A DNA stretch of 64,000 nt from Lachnospiraceae bacterium KGMB03038 (GTDB lineage: Bacteria > Bacillota > Clostridia > Lachnospirales > Lachnospiraceae), in contig CP041667.1 of NCBI GenBank assembly GCA_007361935.1, positions 1,330,501 through 1,394,500 on the forward strand. The letters run 5' to 3'. Below, in pieces: positions 43,122 to 51,785 of the stretch. The notes beneath the pieces are model-generated. The model did not search any database and was not told the DNA's origin. It saw nothing but the letters and a program-made list of their open reading frames with translations. Position 1 is the first letter of the stretch, and the number at the start of each line of letters is the position of its first letter. The position numbers were made by a program, and so were the translations under genes.

Positions 43122-44981
43122 ATGTTTTGTGGGAATTGTGGACATAAGCTGCAGGATGACTCGATCTTTTGTCCCAATTGCGGGGCAAGGGTAGACGGGG
43201 AGGAAACGCCCGTCGGCGCGGGCCAGCCGGAAAAGGCTGTTTTGCCGAAGGCGGAGAGGAAACCGGCGGCAAAGAACAAGAATAAGAAACATTCGAAAAA
43301 GCCGGTGATCGCAGCAGTGATCGCAGCGGCGCTTCTGGTGCTTGCGCTGGGAGGAGGAACGGTTTACGCAACGGCAGGACTGAGTATGCAAAAAGACCGG
43401 GCGCTGGACAAGATTAAGGACTGTGGATTCCCGGAATATGAAGAAGAGGCCAAAAGCGCGGCCGAGCAGTGGGATGGTTTGGGAATCTTGGATATAGGAG
43501 AGAAACAGGATGTGATCCAGGAGTTAAAGTCTGTGCAAAAAGATCTGGACAGCTTTATTGAAGACCAGATCAAATTCTACGAAAGTGTGGACATGTCTGA
43601 GGCGGAAGAAGCGGAAGTTTCGTCTTATGAATCAGAGATGAAGACCATCGGGCAGCTGACCAAGAGCGATGACCGGGACTATGGGGCGATCAAAGAGGCG
43701 TTTGATAAAGTGGATGACGCCGTCTACATGTACATAGAATCGGAAAATGAATTGAACGTGGAGGTACAGCAGGTGGACGCTTCCGAATTTCCGAAGGTCC
43801 GACTGTATGTGAACGTGGAAGATCCTTCTACGGGAGAAGTGCCGGAGAATCTGGACGAAGCAATGTTCTATATCCGAAAGGAAGACGCCAACGCGAAATT
43901 TGTCAGACAGACGGTGACAGAAGTGAACCAGCTGAACGAGGCGGAAGCCTTGAAGGTGGATATGGTGGCAGATGTGAGCGGAAGCATGAGCGGAAGCCCG
44001 CTGGACGAAGCGAAATCCATTATGAATAATTTTATTAATAGTGTGCAGTTTGATGCGGGAGACTTGGTAGAACTGACTTCCTTTGCCACGGGAGTCCGCC
44101 TGGAACAGGAATTCTGCGATGACCCCGCCCTTTTGACCCAGAAGGTGAACCAACTGGATACAGGAGATATGACCAGTCTGTACGATGCTCTTTACACAGC
44201 GGTAGAACGGGTGGCGGCCCAGACAGGAGCCAGATGTGTGATCGCCTTTACCGATGGAAACGACAACTACAGCAACTGTACTCAGGAAGACGTGATCCAG
44301 GTAGCCAACCGCTATCATGTGCCGGTGTTTATCATTGGTATCGGGTCCATTGATGCCTCTGAGATCAATTATATCGCGGAGCAGACGGGAGGCGCATACT
44401 ACAGCGTCAATGATGTCTACTCTATGGAGAGTATTTACCAGGAGATCTATGAGATGGAGAAAGAACTCTATCTGCTGGAATTTGAGGACAGCACTGGAGC
44501 GACGGTAGATGACGAAGCGAATATCCAGGTGGGATATCACACTCAGGAATACGGCGGAGAATGTGATTACACCTATCAGCCGAATGTACTGCTGAGCGCG
44601 AAAAGCGCGGATATCTACACAGACGGGCCGGAAGCCGTGGTAGAGCAGTATCTGAAGAACTTCCCTGCCGCAGTGACCAACAGCGACTTCTCTCTGATCG
44701 CGGATTATATGAAGGCGGGGAGCGATATCTATAATGAACAGGAGAAATACGTTCAGAGAGATATCACAGAGCAATTGGATACCTATGAGCTTACAGACGT
44801 AACTTACAGCGATGAAAACAACTGTGTGATATCCACAAGAGAGACTTACTATGTACAAGTGGAAGGAAAAGCCCTGCAGCTGATGACACAAGAGTGTCAG
44901 TACGCGTTGGAGAAGACGGGAGACAAATGGGAAATGACGGCTTTCGTAGATTTGAAAGTGGTGTCCAGGATTAAACAATAG
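43122..44981 (+). CDS. Zinc-ribbon VWA-domain membrane protein
   Basis: The 619-residue protein opens with a zinc ribbon (CGNCG then CPNCG, residues 3-23), followed by a basic linker and one membrane segment (about 64-88). The outside part has a helical region (95-210), a VWA domain (about 285-455; VDMVADVSGSMSGSPLDEA carries MIDAS DxSGS, later TSLYDAL and AFTDGNDN) and a C-terminal NTF2-like region (about 500-615). An inside zinc ribbon with an outside metal-dependent adhesion domain occurs in several Lachnospiraceae proteins. It is last in the cluster; palindromic repeat copy 2 follows. Confidence 0.82.
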   Translation: MFCGNCGHKLQDDSIFCPNCGARVDGEETPVGAGQPEKAVLPKAERKPAAKNKNKKHSKKPVIAAVIAAALLVLALGGGTVYATAGLSMQKDRALDKIKDCGFPEYEEEAKSAAEQWDGLGILDIGEKQDVIQELKSVQKDLDSFIEDQIKFYESVDMSEAEEAEVSSYESEMKTIGQLTKSDDRDYGAIKEAFDKVDDAVYMYIESENELNVEVQQVDASEFPKVRLYVNVEDPSTGEVPENLDEAMFYIRKEDANAKFVRQTVTEVNQLNEAEALKVDMVADVSGSMSGSPLDEAKSIMNNFINSVQFDAGDLVELTSFATGVRLEQEFCDDPALLTQKVNQLDTGDMTSLYDALYTAVERVAAQTGARCVIAFTDGNDNYSNCTQEDVIQVANRYHVPVFIIGIGSIDASEINYIAEQTGGAYYSVNDVYSMESIYQEIYEMEKELYLLEFEDSTGATVDDEANIQVGYHTQEYGGECDYTYQPNVLLSAKSADIYTDGPEAVVEQYLKNFPAAVTNSDFSLIADYMKAGSDIYNEQEKYVQRDITEQLDTYELTDVTYSDENNCVISTRETYYVQVEGKALQLMTQECQYALEKTGDKWEMTAFVDLKVVSRIKQ

Positions 44982-44988
44982 TCAAATG

Positions 44989-45046
44989 GGGCCGGGGGAT
45001 TTTTAAAAATCCCCCGGCCCAAATAAAAAATGCCCTGTCCCCAATT
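44989..45046. repeat. Palindromic intergenic repeat, copy 2 (GGCCGGGGG subtype)
   Basis: Perfect 16-base arms (44989-45004, 45005-45020; GGGCCGGGGGATTTTT and complement), followed by the tag ATGCCCTGTCCCCAATT (45030-45046). Its end supplies the first two bases of the mntP -35 box. It may also terminate the VWA gene. Confidence 0.85.
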
Positions 45047-45073
45047 GACATCTATCTCCAAAATCTTTATAAT
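45045..45073 (+). promoter_or_regulatory. mntP promoter
   Basis: Perfect TTGACA (45045-45050), 17-base spacer, perfect TATAAT (45068-45073). The -35 abuts the edge of palindromic repeat copy 2. Confidence 0.8.
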
Positions 45074-45079
45074 AGCACT

Positions 45080-45204
45080 TAATGATAAGGGAGTAGTTGG
45101 CGCAAAAAGCGTAGTTTTGTCAACATACTGGCACGAAAGAAGAGCCTGGCATTACTTTAAATGATGAGACTTATTCATGGGATACCATGAATAGGTCTTT
45201 TTTT
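45080..45204 (+). promoter_or_regulatory. yybP-ykoY manganese riboswitch with terminator
   Basis: The aptamer shows the class signatures AAGGGAGTAG (45087-45096), GCCTGGCA (45144-45151) and ATGAGAC (45164-45170). A strong terminator stem follows: GACTTATTCATGG (45168-45180) with CCATGAATAGGTC (45185-45197, one G-U pair), then T8. ATGAGAC is shared between aptamer and terminator, as expected for a switch that antiterminates on Mn2+. The downstream gene is the manganese exporter mntP, the classical target. Confidence 0.9.
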
Positions 45205-45215
45205 GGGCGATTATT

Positions 45216-45276
45216 CAAAAAGGGACAGGGCTTTTTCAATCTGGTCCGGGGGATTTTTAAAAATCCCCCGACCCCA
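45216..45276. repeat. Palindromic intergenic repeat, copy 3, inside the mntP leader
   Basis: AAAAAGGGACAGGGC tag (45217-45231) followed by a palindrome with arms GGGGGATTTTT (45248-45258) and AAAAATCCCCC (45259-45269), extended by GGTC/GACC with one bulge. Orientation is opposite to copy 2. It lies between the riboswitch terminator and the mntP ribosome site. Confidence 0.85.
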
Positions 45277-45294
45277 ACTACAAAGGAGGTACAA

Positions 45295-45861
45295 ATGGGA
45301 ATTCTTGAGCTTTTTCTGATCGCGGTAGGTTTATCTATGGACGCCTTTGCGGTGTCCGTCTGTAAGGGCCTTGCGATGAAGCGGTGTACGTGGAGCAAGG
45401 CAGGGATCGTGGGATTGTATTTTGGTGTGTTTCAGGCGCTGATGCCGGCCATCGGGTATCTTTTGGGCGTGCAGTTTAAGGATGTGATCACATCGGTGGA
45501 TCACTGGATCGCGTTTGTTTTGCTGGGGGTCATCGGAGGAAATATGGTCCGGGAAGCGGTGAAGGGAGACGACTCCTGTGATTCTTCCGGAGCTTCTCTT
45601 GACGTGCGGACTATGCTGGCTCTTGCGGTAGCCACCAGCATTGACGCCCTGGCGGTTGGAGTGACCTTTGCGTTTCTGTCTGTACAGATTGTTCCGGCGG
45701 TCAGTTTTATCGGCGTGACTACATTTACAATCTCGGTGATCGGTGTTAAAATAGGCAATATATTTGGAACCAGATACAAATCAAAAGCAGAGCTGGCAGG
45801 AGGTGTGATCCTCATACTGATCGGCTGCAAGATCCTGCTGGAACATCTGGGGATCCTGTAA
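45295..45861 (+). CDS. mntP: Manganese efflux pump MntP
   Basis: MntP exports Mn2+ across the cytoplasmic membrane. The 188-residue protein has six membrane segments in two related halves, with the signature Asp motifs GLSMDAFAVSVCKG (near 13-26) and ATSIDALAVGVTFA (near 115-128). Start ATG 45295 has AAAGGAGGT just upstream and gives the normal family length; the longer frame from 45187 would read through the riboswitch terminator and a palindromic repeat. Control by the Mn2+ riboswitch just upstream is expected. A new transcription unit; prmA follows after 30 bases. Confidence 0.96.
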   Translation: MGILELFLIAVGLSMDAFAVSVCKGLAMKRCTWSKAGIVGLYFGVFQALMPAIGYLLGVQFKDVITSVDHWIAFVLLGVIGGNMVREAVKGDDSCDSSGASLDVRTMLALAVATSIDALAVGVTFAFLSVQIVPAVSFIGVTTFTISVIGVKIGNIFGTRYKSKAELAGGVILILIGCKILLEHLGIL

Positions 45862-45891
45862 GAGAGAACCGGAAGAAAAGGAGAAACGATT

Positions 45892-46851
45892 ATGAAATGG
45901 AACCAGTTTCGTCTGAAAACGACTACACAGGCGGAAGATATTGTCAGCAGCATGCTGGCGGATCTTGGCATTGAAGGGGTGCAGATCGAGGATAAGATCC
46001 CTTTGACCGCCCAGGACAAAGAGCAGATGTTTGTAGATATCCTGCCGGATATTCCAGAAGACGACGGCACCGCCTATCTGACCTTTTATTTGGAGGAAGA
46101 GCAGGATAAAGGAAGCATCTTACAGCAGGTGCGCCGGGAATTGGAGGAGCTGCGCGCATTTATAGATGTGGGAGAAGGCAGGATCGAAGAGTCTGTGACG
46201 GAAGACGTAGACTGGGTGAATAACTGGAAGCAGTACTTTCATCAATTTACCATTGATGATATCCTGATCATTCCTTCCTGGGAGCAGGTAGAAGAAAAGG
46301 ACAGCGGGAAAATGGTCATCCACATTGATCCGGGAACTGCCTTTGGGACAGGTATGCATGAGACGACCCAGCTATGCATCCGGGCCTTGAAGAAATATGT
46401 CCGCAAAGGAGACCTGGTGCTGGATGTGGGATGCGGCAGCGGGATCTTAGGGATGCTGGCGCTGAAATTTGGAGCGGCCCACAGTGTGGGCACGGACCTG
46501 GATCCCTGCGCCATTGACGCCACCCATGAAAATATGCAGGCAAACGGCATTGATGGGGGCCAGTATGAAGTGATGATCGGCAATATCATTGACGACCCGG
46601 CCGTCCAGGAGCAGGTGGGATATGAAAAATATGATATTGTGGCGGCCAATATCCTGGCGGATGTGCTGGTTCCGCTGACGCCAGTGATCGTCCATCAGAT
46701 GAAACCAGGCGGCATCTATATCACCAGCGGCATCATTGAAGGAAAAGAAAACTTGGTGGCCCATGCGGTGGAAGAGGCGGGACTGGAGCTTGTCAGCATT
46801 GAGCACCAGGGCGAGTGGGCTTCTGTGGTAGCAAGGAAGAAGGGAAACTAG
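45892..46851 (+). CDS. prmA: Ribosomal protein L11 methyltransferase
   Basis: PrmA trimethylates ribosomal protein L11 using S-adenosylmethionine. The 319-residue protein has the N-terminal recognition domain (1-110; MKWNQFRLKTTTQAEDIVSS), the GTAFGTGMHETTQLC loop and the SAM motif LDVGCGSGILGMLALKFGA, plus VAANILADVL. AAGGAG precedes the start; rsmE follows after 4 bases in a common PrmA-RsmE pair. Confidence 0.96.
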   Translation: MKWNQFRLKTTTQAEDIVSSMLADLGIEGVQIEDKIPLTAQDKEQMFVDILPDIPEDDGTAYLTFYLEEEQDKGSILQQVRRELEELRAFIDVGEGRIEESVTEDVDWVNNWKQYFHQFTIDDILIIPSWEQVEEKDSGKMVIHIDPGTAFGTGMHETTQLCIRALKKYVRKGDLVLDVGCGSGILGMLALKFGAAHSVGTDLDPCAIDATHENMQANGIDGGQYEVMIGNIIDDPAVQEQVGYEKYDIVAANILADVLVPLTPVIVHQMKPGGIYITSGIIEGKENLVAHAVEEAGLELVSIEHQGEWASVVARKKGN

Positions 46852-46855
46852 AGGT

Positions 46856-47593
46856 ATGCAGCATTTTTTTGTACCGCCCTCTCAGGTAGGAGAAGGCGGG
46901 ATCCGGGTTGAGGGACCGGATGTGAATCATATGAAAAATGTCCTGCGGATGCGTCCGGGAGAGGAACTGATGGTCAGTGACGGCGACAACCGGAAATACC
47001 GCTGCGCGGTAGAACGGTATGAGGAAGGCGCCGCTTATCTTAAGATCCTGGAGGAAGAAATGGCAGATACTGAACTTCCCTCTAAGATTTATCTTTTTCA
47101 GGGGCTGCCCAAACAGGAGAAGATGGAGTGGATCGTCCAGAAGTCGGTGGAACTTGGCGTCTGCCAGGTGGTTCCGGTGCTGGTCCGCCGCTGTGTGGTG
47201 AAGCTGGACGAAAAGAAGGCGCAGAAGAAGGTAAGCCGCTGGCAGCAGATTGCTGAAAGTGCGGCAAAGCAGGCGGGAAGGGGTTATATTCCCAAGGTAG
47301 AGCAGGTTCTGCCGTATCAGGAAGCACTGAAAATGGCAGACGGGCTGGATGTACTGCTGATCCCCTACGAGTTGGAGCGAGACGTGGAAGGGTCAAAGGA
47401 AATCATCCAGGCGATCCGGCCGGGCCAGTCGGTAGGCATCTTCATTGGCCCGGAGGGCGGATTTGAGAAAGAAGAAGTGGAAGCCGCCATTGCGGCAGGC
47501 GCCACGCCGATTTCTCTGGGCAGGCGCATCCTGCGCACAGAGACGGCAGGGCTGACGGCTTTATCGTTGTTGATGTTCCACTTGGAAGCGTAA
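46856..47593 (+). CDS. rsmE: 16S rRNA m3U1498 methyltransferase
   Basis: RsmE methylates U1498 of 16S rRNA. The 245-residue SPOUT protein has the N-terminal PUA-like region (MQHFFVPPSQ, HMKNVLRMRPGEEL), a middle KQEKMEWIVQKSVELGV and the SAM knot GIFIGPEGGFEKEEV with SLGRRILRTETAGL. It is tightly linked to prmA, the usual arrangement. Confidence 0.96.
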   Translation: MQHFFVPPSQVGEGGIRVEGPDVNHMKNVLRMRPGEELMVSDGDNRKYRCAVERYEEGAAYLKILEEEMADTELPSKIYLFQGLPKQEKMEWIVQKSVELGVCQVVPVLVRRCVVKLDEKKAQKKVSRWQQIAESAAKQAGRGYIPKVEQVLPYQEALKMADGLDVLLIPYELERDVEGSKEIIQAIRPGQSVGIFIGPEGGFEKEEVEAAIAAGATPISLGRRILRTETAGLTALSLLMFHLEA

Positions 47594-47633
47594 GCACATA
47601 ATCTAGTAGTAAGAAAAATCAGGAAGTGAATTT

Positions 47634-48791
47634 ATGAAAGAAGTATATTTGGATAATTCCGCCACAACCAAAGCCTACGACAGCGTGGGAGACCTAGTGC
47701 GCAAAGTACTGTGTGAGGATTATGGGAACCCCTCATCCATGCATGCCAAAGGCGTGGCGGCGGAACACTATATAAAAGAAGCCAAAGAGACATTGGCAAA
47801 GCTTTTAAAAGTACAGGAGAAAGAAATCTATTTTACCTCCGGCGGAACCGAAAGTGATAACCTGGCGATCATGGGGGCGGCAAGAGCCAATCGGCGCAGG
47901 GGGAATCACCTGATCACCTCAGCGATCGAGCATCCGGCTGTGATCAATACTATGCGGCATCTGGAGGAAGAAGGGTATAGGATCACCTTCCTTCCGGTGG
48001 ACCGGTACGGGAGGATTCGGCTGGATGCTTTGAAAGAAGCCCTTTGTGACGAGACTATCCTGGTTTCTGTCATGTATGTAAATAATGAGGTGGGATCCGT
48101 GCAGCCCATTGCTGAAGCGGCCAGTATGGTGAAGGCATATAATAAGGAGATCTTGTTCCATGTGGATGCGGTGCAGGGATTTGGCAAATACCGGATTTAT
48201 CCAAAGAAATTAAATGTGGATATGTGCGCCGTCAGCGGCCATAAGATCCATGGGCCGAAAGGCACGGGCGCTCTCTATGTGGGAAGCCATGTGAAGATCC
48301 AGCCCATTTTATTTGGGGGAGAGCAGCAGAAAAATGTCCGGTCAGGCACGGAAAATGTCCCGGGCATTGCGGGACTGTCCCTGGCGGCGCGGACTATTTA
48401 CCAGGACCTGGATAAGAAAGTAGCGGCTATGCGGGAATTGAAAGAGCGGTTTATCCAAGGCGTGCAAAAGATCGAGAATACCACGATCCACGGTCTGTAT
48501 GATGAAACGTCGGCGCCTCATATCATCAGTGTTGGGTTTGCCGGGATCCGCAGCGAGGTATTGCTCCATGCGCTGGAAGAAAAAGGAATCTACGTATCTT
48601 CTGGGTCCGCGTGCGCTTCCAATCATCCCCAGGTCAGCGGGGTGTTAAAGGGCATCGGCGCGGAACAGGAATATCTGGATGCTACTTTGCGGTTCAGTTT
48701 GTCTGAGTTTACGACCCAGGAAGAGATTGACTATACTTTGGATACGCTCTATAATATAGTACCAGTACTTCGGAAATATACCCGGCATTAG
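47634..48791 (+). CDS. Cysteine desulfurase (NifS/IscS family)
   Basis: The enzyme removes sulfur from cysteine for tRNA thiolation or Fe-S assembly. The 385-residue protein has the PLP-fold YLDNSATTKAYD start, the HVDAVQGFGK region, the PLP lysine in VSGHKIHGPKGTG, and the active-site Cys in SSGSACASNHPQ. It sits 40 bases upstream of thiI, so it is probably the dedicated sulfur donor to ThiI for 4-thiouridine (NifZ-like partnership). Confidence 0.94.
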   Translation: MKEVYLDNSATTKAYDSVGDLVRKVLCEDYGNPSSMHAKGVAAEHYIKEAKETLAKLLKVQEKEIYFTSGGTESDNLAIMGAARANRRRGNHLITSAIEHPAVINTMRHLEEEGYRITFLPVDRYGRIRLDALKEALCDETILVSVMYVNNEVGSVQPIAEAASMVKAYNKEILFHVDAVQGFGKYRIYPKKLNVDMCAVSGHKIHGPKGTGALYVGSHVKIQPILFGGEQQKNVRSGTENVPGIAGLSLAARTIYQDLDKKVAAMRELKERFIQGVQKIENTTIHGLYDETSAPHIISVGFAGIRSEVLLHALEEKGIYVSSGSACASNHPQVSGVLKGIGAEQEYLDATLRFSLSEFTTQEEIDYTLDTLYNIVPVLRKYTRH

Positions 48792-48831
48792 CAGACGCTG
48801 CCGGAAGTTGCAGGACGGGAGAAAGTAAAGG

Positions 48832-50013
48832 ATGAGATTTCATACATTTTTATTAAAATACGGAGAGATCGGGATCAAAGGGAAAAATCGGTATCTTTTT
48901 GAAGATGCCCTGGTGCGCCGGGTGAAAAAGGCGCTGGAGGATGTGGACGGAACGTTCCAGGTCTATAAATCCCAGGCAAGGATTTATGTGGACTGCGGGG
49001 AAGAGTATGACTATGAGGAAGCGGTAGAGCATTTAAAGAGAGTATTTGGCTTGGTTGGAATCTGTCCGGTAGTCCGCATGGAGGATCGGGGCTTTGATCA
49101 GCTGAAAAAAGATGTAGTAGCCTATATGGATGAAGTGTATCCAGATAAGGATCTGACTTTCAAGGTGGAAGCCCGGCGGGCTAAGAAAACCTATCCAAAG
49201 ACTTCTATGGAGATCAACTGTGATCTGGGAGAGGCCATTCTTGAGGCGTTTCCGCAGACCAGAGTAGATGTGCACCGCCCAGATGTAATGCTCCATGTGG
49301 AAATTCGGAATGAAATCTATGTGTATTCTCAGATCATACCGGGAGCAGGCGGGATGCCGGTGGGTACCAACGGGAAAGCGACCCTTCTTCTGTCCGGCGG
49401 CATCGACAGCCCGGTTGCGGGATATATGATCGCCAAGCGGGGCGTTGAGATCGAGGCGGTTTACTTCCATGCGCCGCCGTATACCAGCGAACGGGCTAAG
49501 GAGAAGGTGGTGGATCTGGCAAAACTAGTAGCCAGATACGCAGGACCGATCAAGCTTTATGTGGTAAACTTTACAGATATCCAGCTGTACATTTATGACC
49601 AGTGCCCGCATGACGAGCTGACGATCATCATGCGCAGATATATGATGCGGATCGCGGAACATTTTGCCAAACAAGACGGCTGCCTGGGGCTGATCACCGG
49701 GGAGAGTATCGGGCAGGTAGCCAGCCAGACCATGCAGAGCCTGGCGGCTACCAACGATGTTTGTACACTGCCGGTATACCGGCCGCTGATCGGTTATGAC
49801 AAGCGGGAAATCGTGGAGATCGCGGAGAAGATCGATACTTTTGAGACCTCCATCCAGCCCTATGAAGACTGCTGCACTATTTTTGTGGCAAAACATCCTG
49901 TGACAAAACCCAATGTGGAAGTGATCCGGCGTTCGGAAGAGCGGCTGAAGGAGAAAATTGAAGAGCTTGTCCAGAAAGCGGTGGATACAGTCCAGATCAT
50001 TGAGGCGGAATAA
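48832..50013 (+). CDS. thiI: tRNA 4-thiouridine synthase ThiI
   Basis: ThiI makes s4U at tRNA position 8 using ATP and sulfur from a desulfurase. The 393-residue protein has an N-terminal ferredoxin-like/THUMP region (1-165) and a PP-loop ATPase with LLSGGIDSPVAGYM (near 185) and TGESIGQVASQTMQSL. It lacks the C-terminal rhodanese domain of the E. coli enzyme, as in Bacillus, where a NifS-type partner is needed; such a gene is immediately upstream. Confidence 0.95.
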   Translation: MRFHTFLLKYGEIGIKGKNRYLFEDALVRRVKKALEDVDGTFQVYKSQARIYVDCGEEYDYEEAVEHLKRVFGLVGICPVVRMEDRGFDQLKKDVVAYMDEVYPDKDLTFKVEARRAKKTYPKTSMEINCDLGEAILEAFPQTRVDVHRPDVMLHVEIRNEIYVYSQIIPGAGGMPVGTNGKATLLLSGGIDSPVAGYMIAKRGVEIEAVYFHAPPYTSERAKEKVVDLAKLVARYAGPIKLYVVNFTDIQLYIYDQCPHDELTIIMRRYMMRIAEHFAKQDGCLGLITGESIGQVASQTMQSLAATNDVCTLPVYRPLIGYDKREIVEIAEKIDTFETSIQPYEDCCTIFVAKHPVTKPNVEVIRRSEERLKEKIEELVQKAVDTVQIIEAE

Positions 50014-50022
50014 GAAAATAAA

Positions 50023-50053
50023 AAAAGATTGCGCGGAATACGCGCAATCTTTT
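50023..50053 (+). terminator. Rho-independent terminator
   Basis: AAAAGATTGCGCG (50023-50035) pairs perfectly with CGCGCAATCTTTT (50041-50053), 5-base loop. It closes the thiI unit. Confidence 0.85.
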
Positions 50054-50099
50054 CCTGCAAGGATTTGCCGCTTAAGTATACGAAATAGAGATATGTGTT

Positions 50100-50333
50100 T
50101 TACACAAGATAAGGCTCTAATACTTTCATTACATCAGTGAGCTCTTCTTCGCTGGCGTGAATGGCCAGTTCGATAGGGCTGTTCAGGTCGAGACTGAAGA
50201 TTCCCATGATGGATTTTGCATCGATTACATATCTTCCGGATATCAGATCAAAATCATAGTCAAATTTCGAGATTTCGTAAACAAAAGATTTCACTTTATC
50301 AATCGTATTTAAAGAGATTTTTACGGTTTTCAT
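50100..50333 (-). CDS. HPr-like protein lacking the active-site histidine (Crh-like)
   Basis: The 77-residue protein matches HPr in the second half: DAKSIMGIFSLDLNSPIEL around the regulatory serine (Ser46-type site). In HPr the PTS phosphohistidine lies in a GLHARP segment near residue 15; here the region reads NTIDKVKSFVYE with no His. It therefore cannot carry phosphate in the PTS, but could be phosphorylated by HPr kinase at the Ser, like Crh in Bacillus, and act with CcpA (inference). GGGAGG precedes the start. It is a single gene with its own promoter. Confidence 0.85.
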   Translation of the reverse strand: MKTVKISLNTIDKVKSFVYEISKFDYDFDLISGRYVIDAKSIMGIFSLDLNSPIELAIHASEEELTDVMKVLEPYLV

Positions 50334-50372
50334 TAAAATGACCTCCCTGATTTCTTTAATATTTCTATAAAT

Positions 50373-50401
50373 ATCTTAAGAGCAGGCGGGGGAAAAGTCA
50401 A
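50373..50401 (-). promoter_or_regulatory. Promoter of the HPr-like gene
   Basis: Minus strand: TTGACT (50401-50396), 17-base spacer, TAAGAT (50378-50373), about 40 bases before the start codon. Confidence 0.5.
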
Positions 50402-50432
50402 GGAATAAATTGCCAGAGAAAGGAACAATCAT

Positions 50433-51728
50433 ATGAGAAAAGCTGCGCTGCATAATCTGGGCTGTAAGGTAAACGCTTACGAGACGGAAGCAATGCAGGA
50501 AATTTTAGAACAGGCGGGGTATGAGATCGTACCCTTTGAGGAGCAGGCGGACGTATATGTCGTCAATACCTGTACGGTTACCAATATGGCGGACCGCAAA
50601 TCCAGGCAGATGCTGCACCGGGCCAAGAAAAGAAATCCCTCTGCCGTAGTAGTGGCCGCAGGCTGCTATGTCCAGACGAAAGAGCCGGAAGAAAGCTTGG
50701 ATGCAAGTATTGACATCGTGATAGGAAACAATAAGAAGAAAGAAATCGCCCATATCCTGGAAGGGTATTTCCAGAATAGAGGACAGGCGGGAGCCCGGAT
50801 AGAGCGGCTGGATATCAACCTTGAAAGAGAGTATGAAACCTTGGAAGTCAGCCATACGGCCGGTCATACCAGGGCCTTTATCAAAGTGCAGGACGGGTGC
50901 AACCAGTTCTGTTCTTATTGTATCATTCCTTATGCCAGAGGGCGGGTGCGCAGCAGAAAGCAGACAGAAGTTGCGGCGGAAGTAGAACGGCTGGCCGGCC
51001 AGGGCTACCAGGAAGTAGTACTGACCGGGATCCATTTAAGCTCTTACGGAACAGATACGGGAGAGGATCTGCTTTCTTTGATCCGGCAGGTCCATAATAC
51101 AGCAGGGATCCGGCGGATCCGGCTAGGTTCTCTGGAACCGGGGATCATTACGGAGGAATTTGCCCGGAGTTTGGCAGAACTTCCGAAATTCTGCCCGCAT
51201 TTCCATCTGTCCCTGCAAAGCGGCTGCGATGCGACACTGCGCCGTATGAACCGGAAGTATGATACGGCCCAGTATTACGAAAAATGTCAGATTTTGCGCC
51301 GGTTTTTCCAGAATCCCGCGCTGACTACGGATGTGATCGTCGGTTTTCCGGGAGAGACAGAAGAAGAGTTTCAGGCTTCTTTTGCTTTTATCGACCGGGT
51401 GGATTTCTATGAAACCCATATCTTTAAGTATTCCAAACGGGAAGGAACAAAGGCGGCCGCAATGAAAGACCAGGTGCCGGAACCGGTAAAAACACAGCGA
51501 AGCGGGGTCCTTCAGGAACTGGATCATAGAAAACGGGAAGCGTATGAGAAACGGCTGATCGGTACAGTACAGGAGGTCCTGATGGAGGAAGCCGCAGTTA
51601 TAGATGGAGAGACCTACCAGGTGGGACATACTAGAGAATATGTAAAAATTGGACGAAAAACCCAGGAAGATCTGTCAAATCAACTCATAAATGTAGAAAT
51701 TGAGAGTCGTTCACAAATAATACATTGA
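50433..51728 (+). CDS. mtaB: tRNA t6A37 methylthiotransferase
   Basis: MtaB adds a methylthio group to t6A37 of tRNA by radical SAM chemistry. The 431-residue protein has the N-terminal UPF0004 domain with three cluster cysteines (LGCKVN, VNTCTVTN, AAGCYVQ), the radical-SAM CNQFCSYC triad (near 155-162), and a C-terminal TRAM-like region. The AYETEAMQ stretch fits MtaB/YqeV rather than MiaB. AAAGGA precedes ATG 50433. Confidence 0.93.
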   Translation: MRKAALHNLGCKVNAYETEAMQEILEQAGYEIVPFEEQADVYVVNTCTVTNMADRKSRQMLHRAKKRNPSAVVVAAGCYVQTKEPEESLDASIDIVIGNNKKKEIAHILEGYFQNRGQAGARIERLDINLEREYETLEVSHTAGHTRAFIKVQDGCNQFCSYCIIPYARGRVRSRKQTEVAAEVERLAGQGYQEVVLTGIHLSSYGTDTGEDLLSLIRQVHNTAGIRRIRLGSLEPGIITEEFARSLAELPKFCPHFHLSLQSGCDATLRRMNRKYDTAQYYEKCQILRRFFQNPALTTDVIVGFPGETEEEFQASFAFIDRVDFYETHIFKYSKREGTKAAAMKDQVPEPVKTQRSGVLQELDHRKREAYEKRLIGTVQEVLMEEAAVIDGETYQVGHTREYVKIGRKTQEDLSNQLINVEIESRSQIIH

Positions 51729-51753
51729 ATTTTGGACGGCTTTAAGGTAGAAT
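51725..51753 (+). promoter_or_regulatory. Promoter of the ireB-ruvX-DUF1292-fur unit
   Basis: TTGAAT (51725-51730), 17-base spacer, TAGAAT (51748-51753). It overlaps the end of mtaB. Confidence 0.5.
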
Positions 51754-51785
51754 AATCATGAAGTATTTTTGGAGGACGTGAGTAT

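Noticed and set aside
41837..43279. Open frame of 480 codons antisense to the amidase gene
   Set aside because: Lies opposite an intact amidase with zinc ligands; no supporting signal.
43632..44978. Open frame of 448 codons antisense to the zinc-ribbon VWA gene
   Set aside because: No ribosome site, no recognisable domain and odd composition. The plus-strand VWA reading has clear motifs, so this is a shadow.
45187..45294. Upstream extension of mntP
   Set aside because: It runs through the riboswitch terminator and a palindromic repeat; the MntP family starts at MGILELF.
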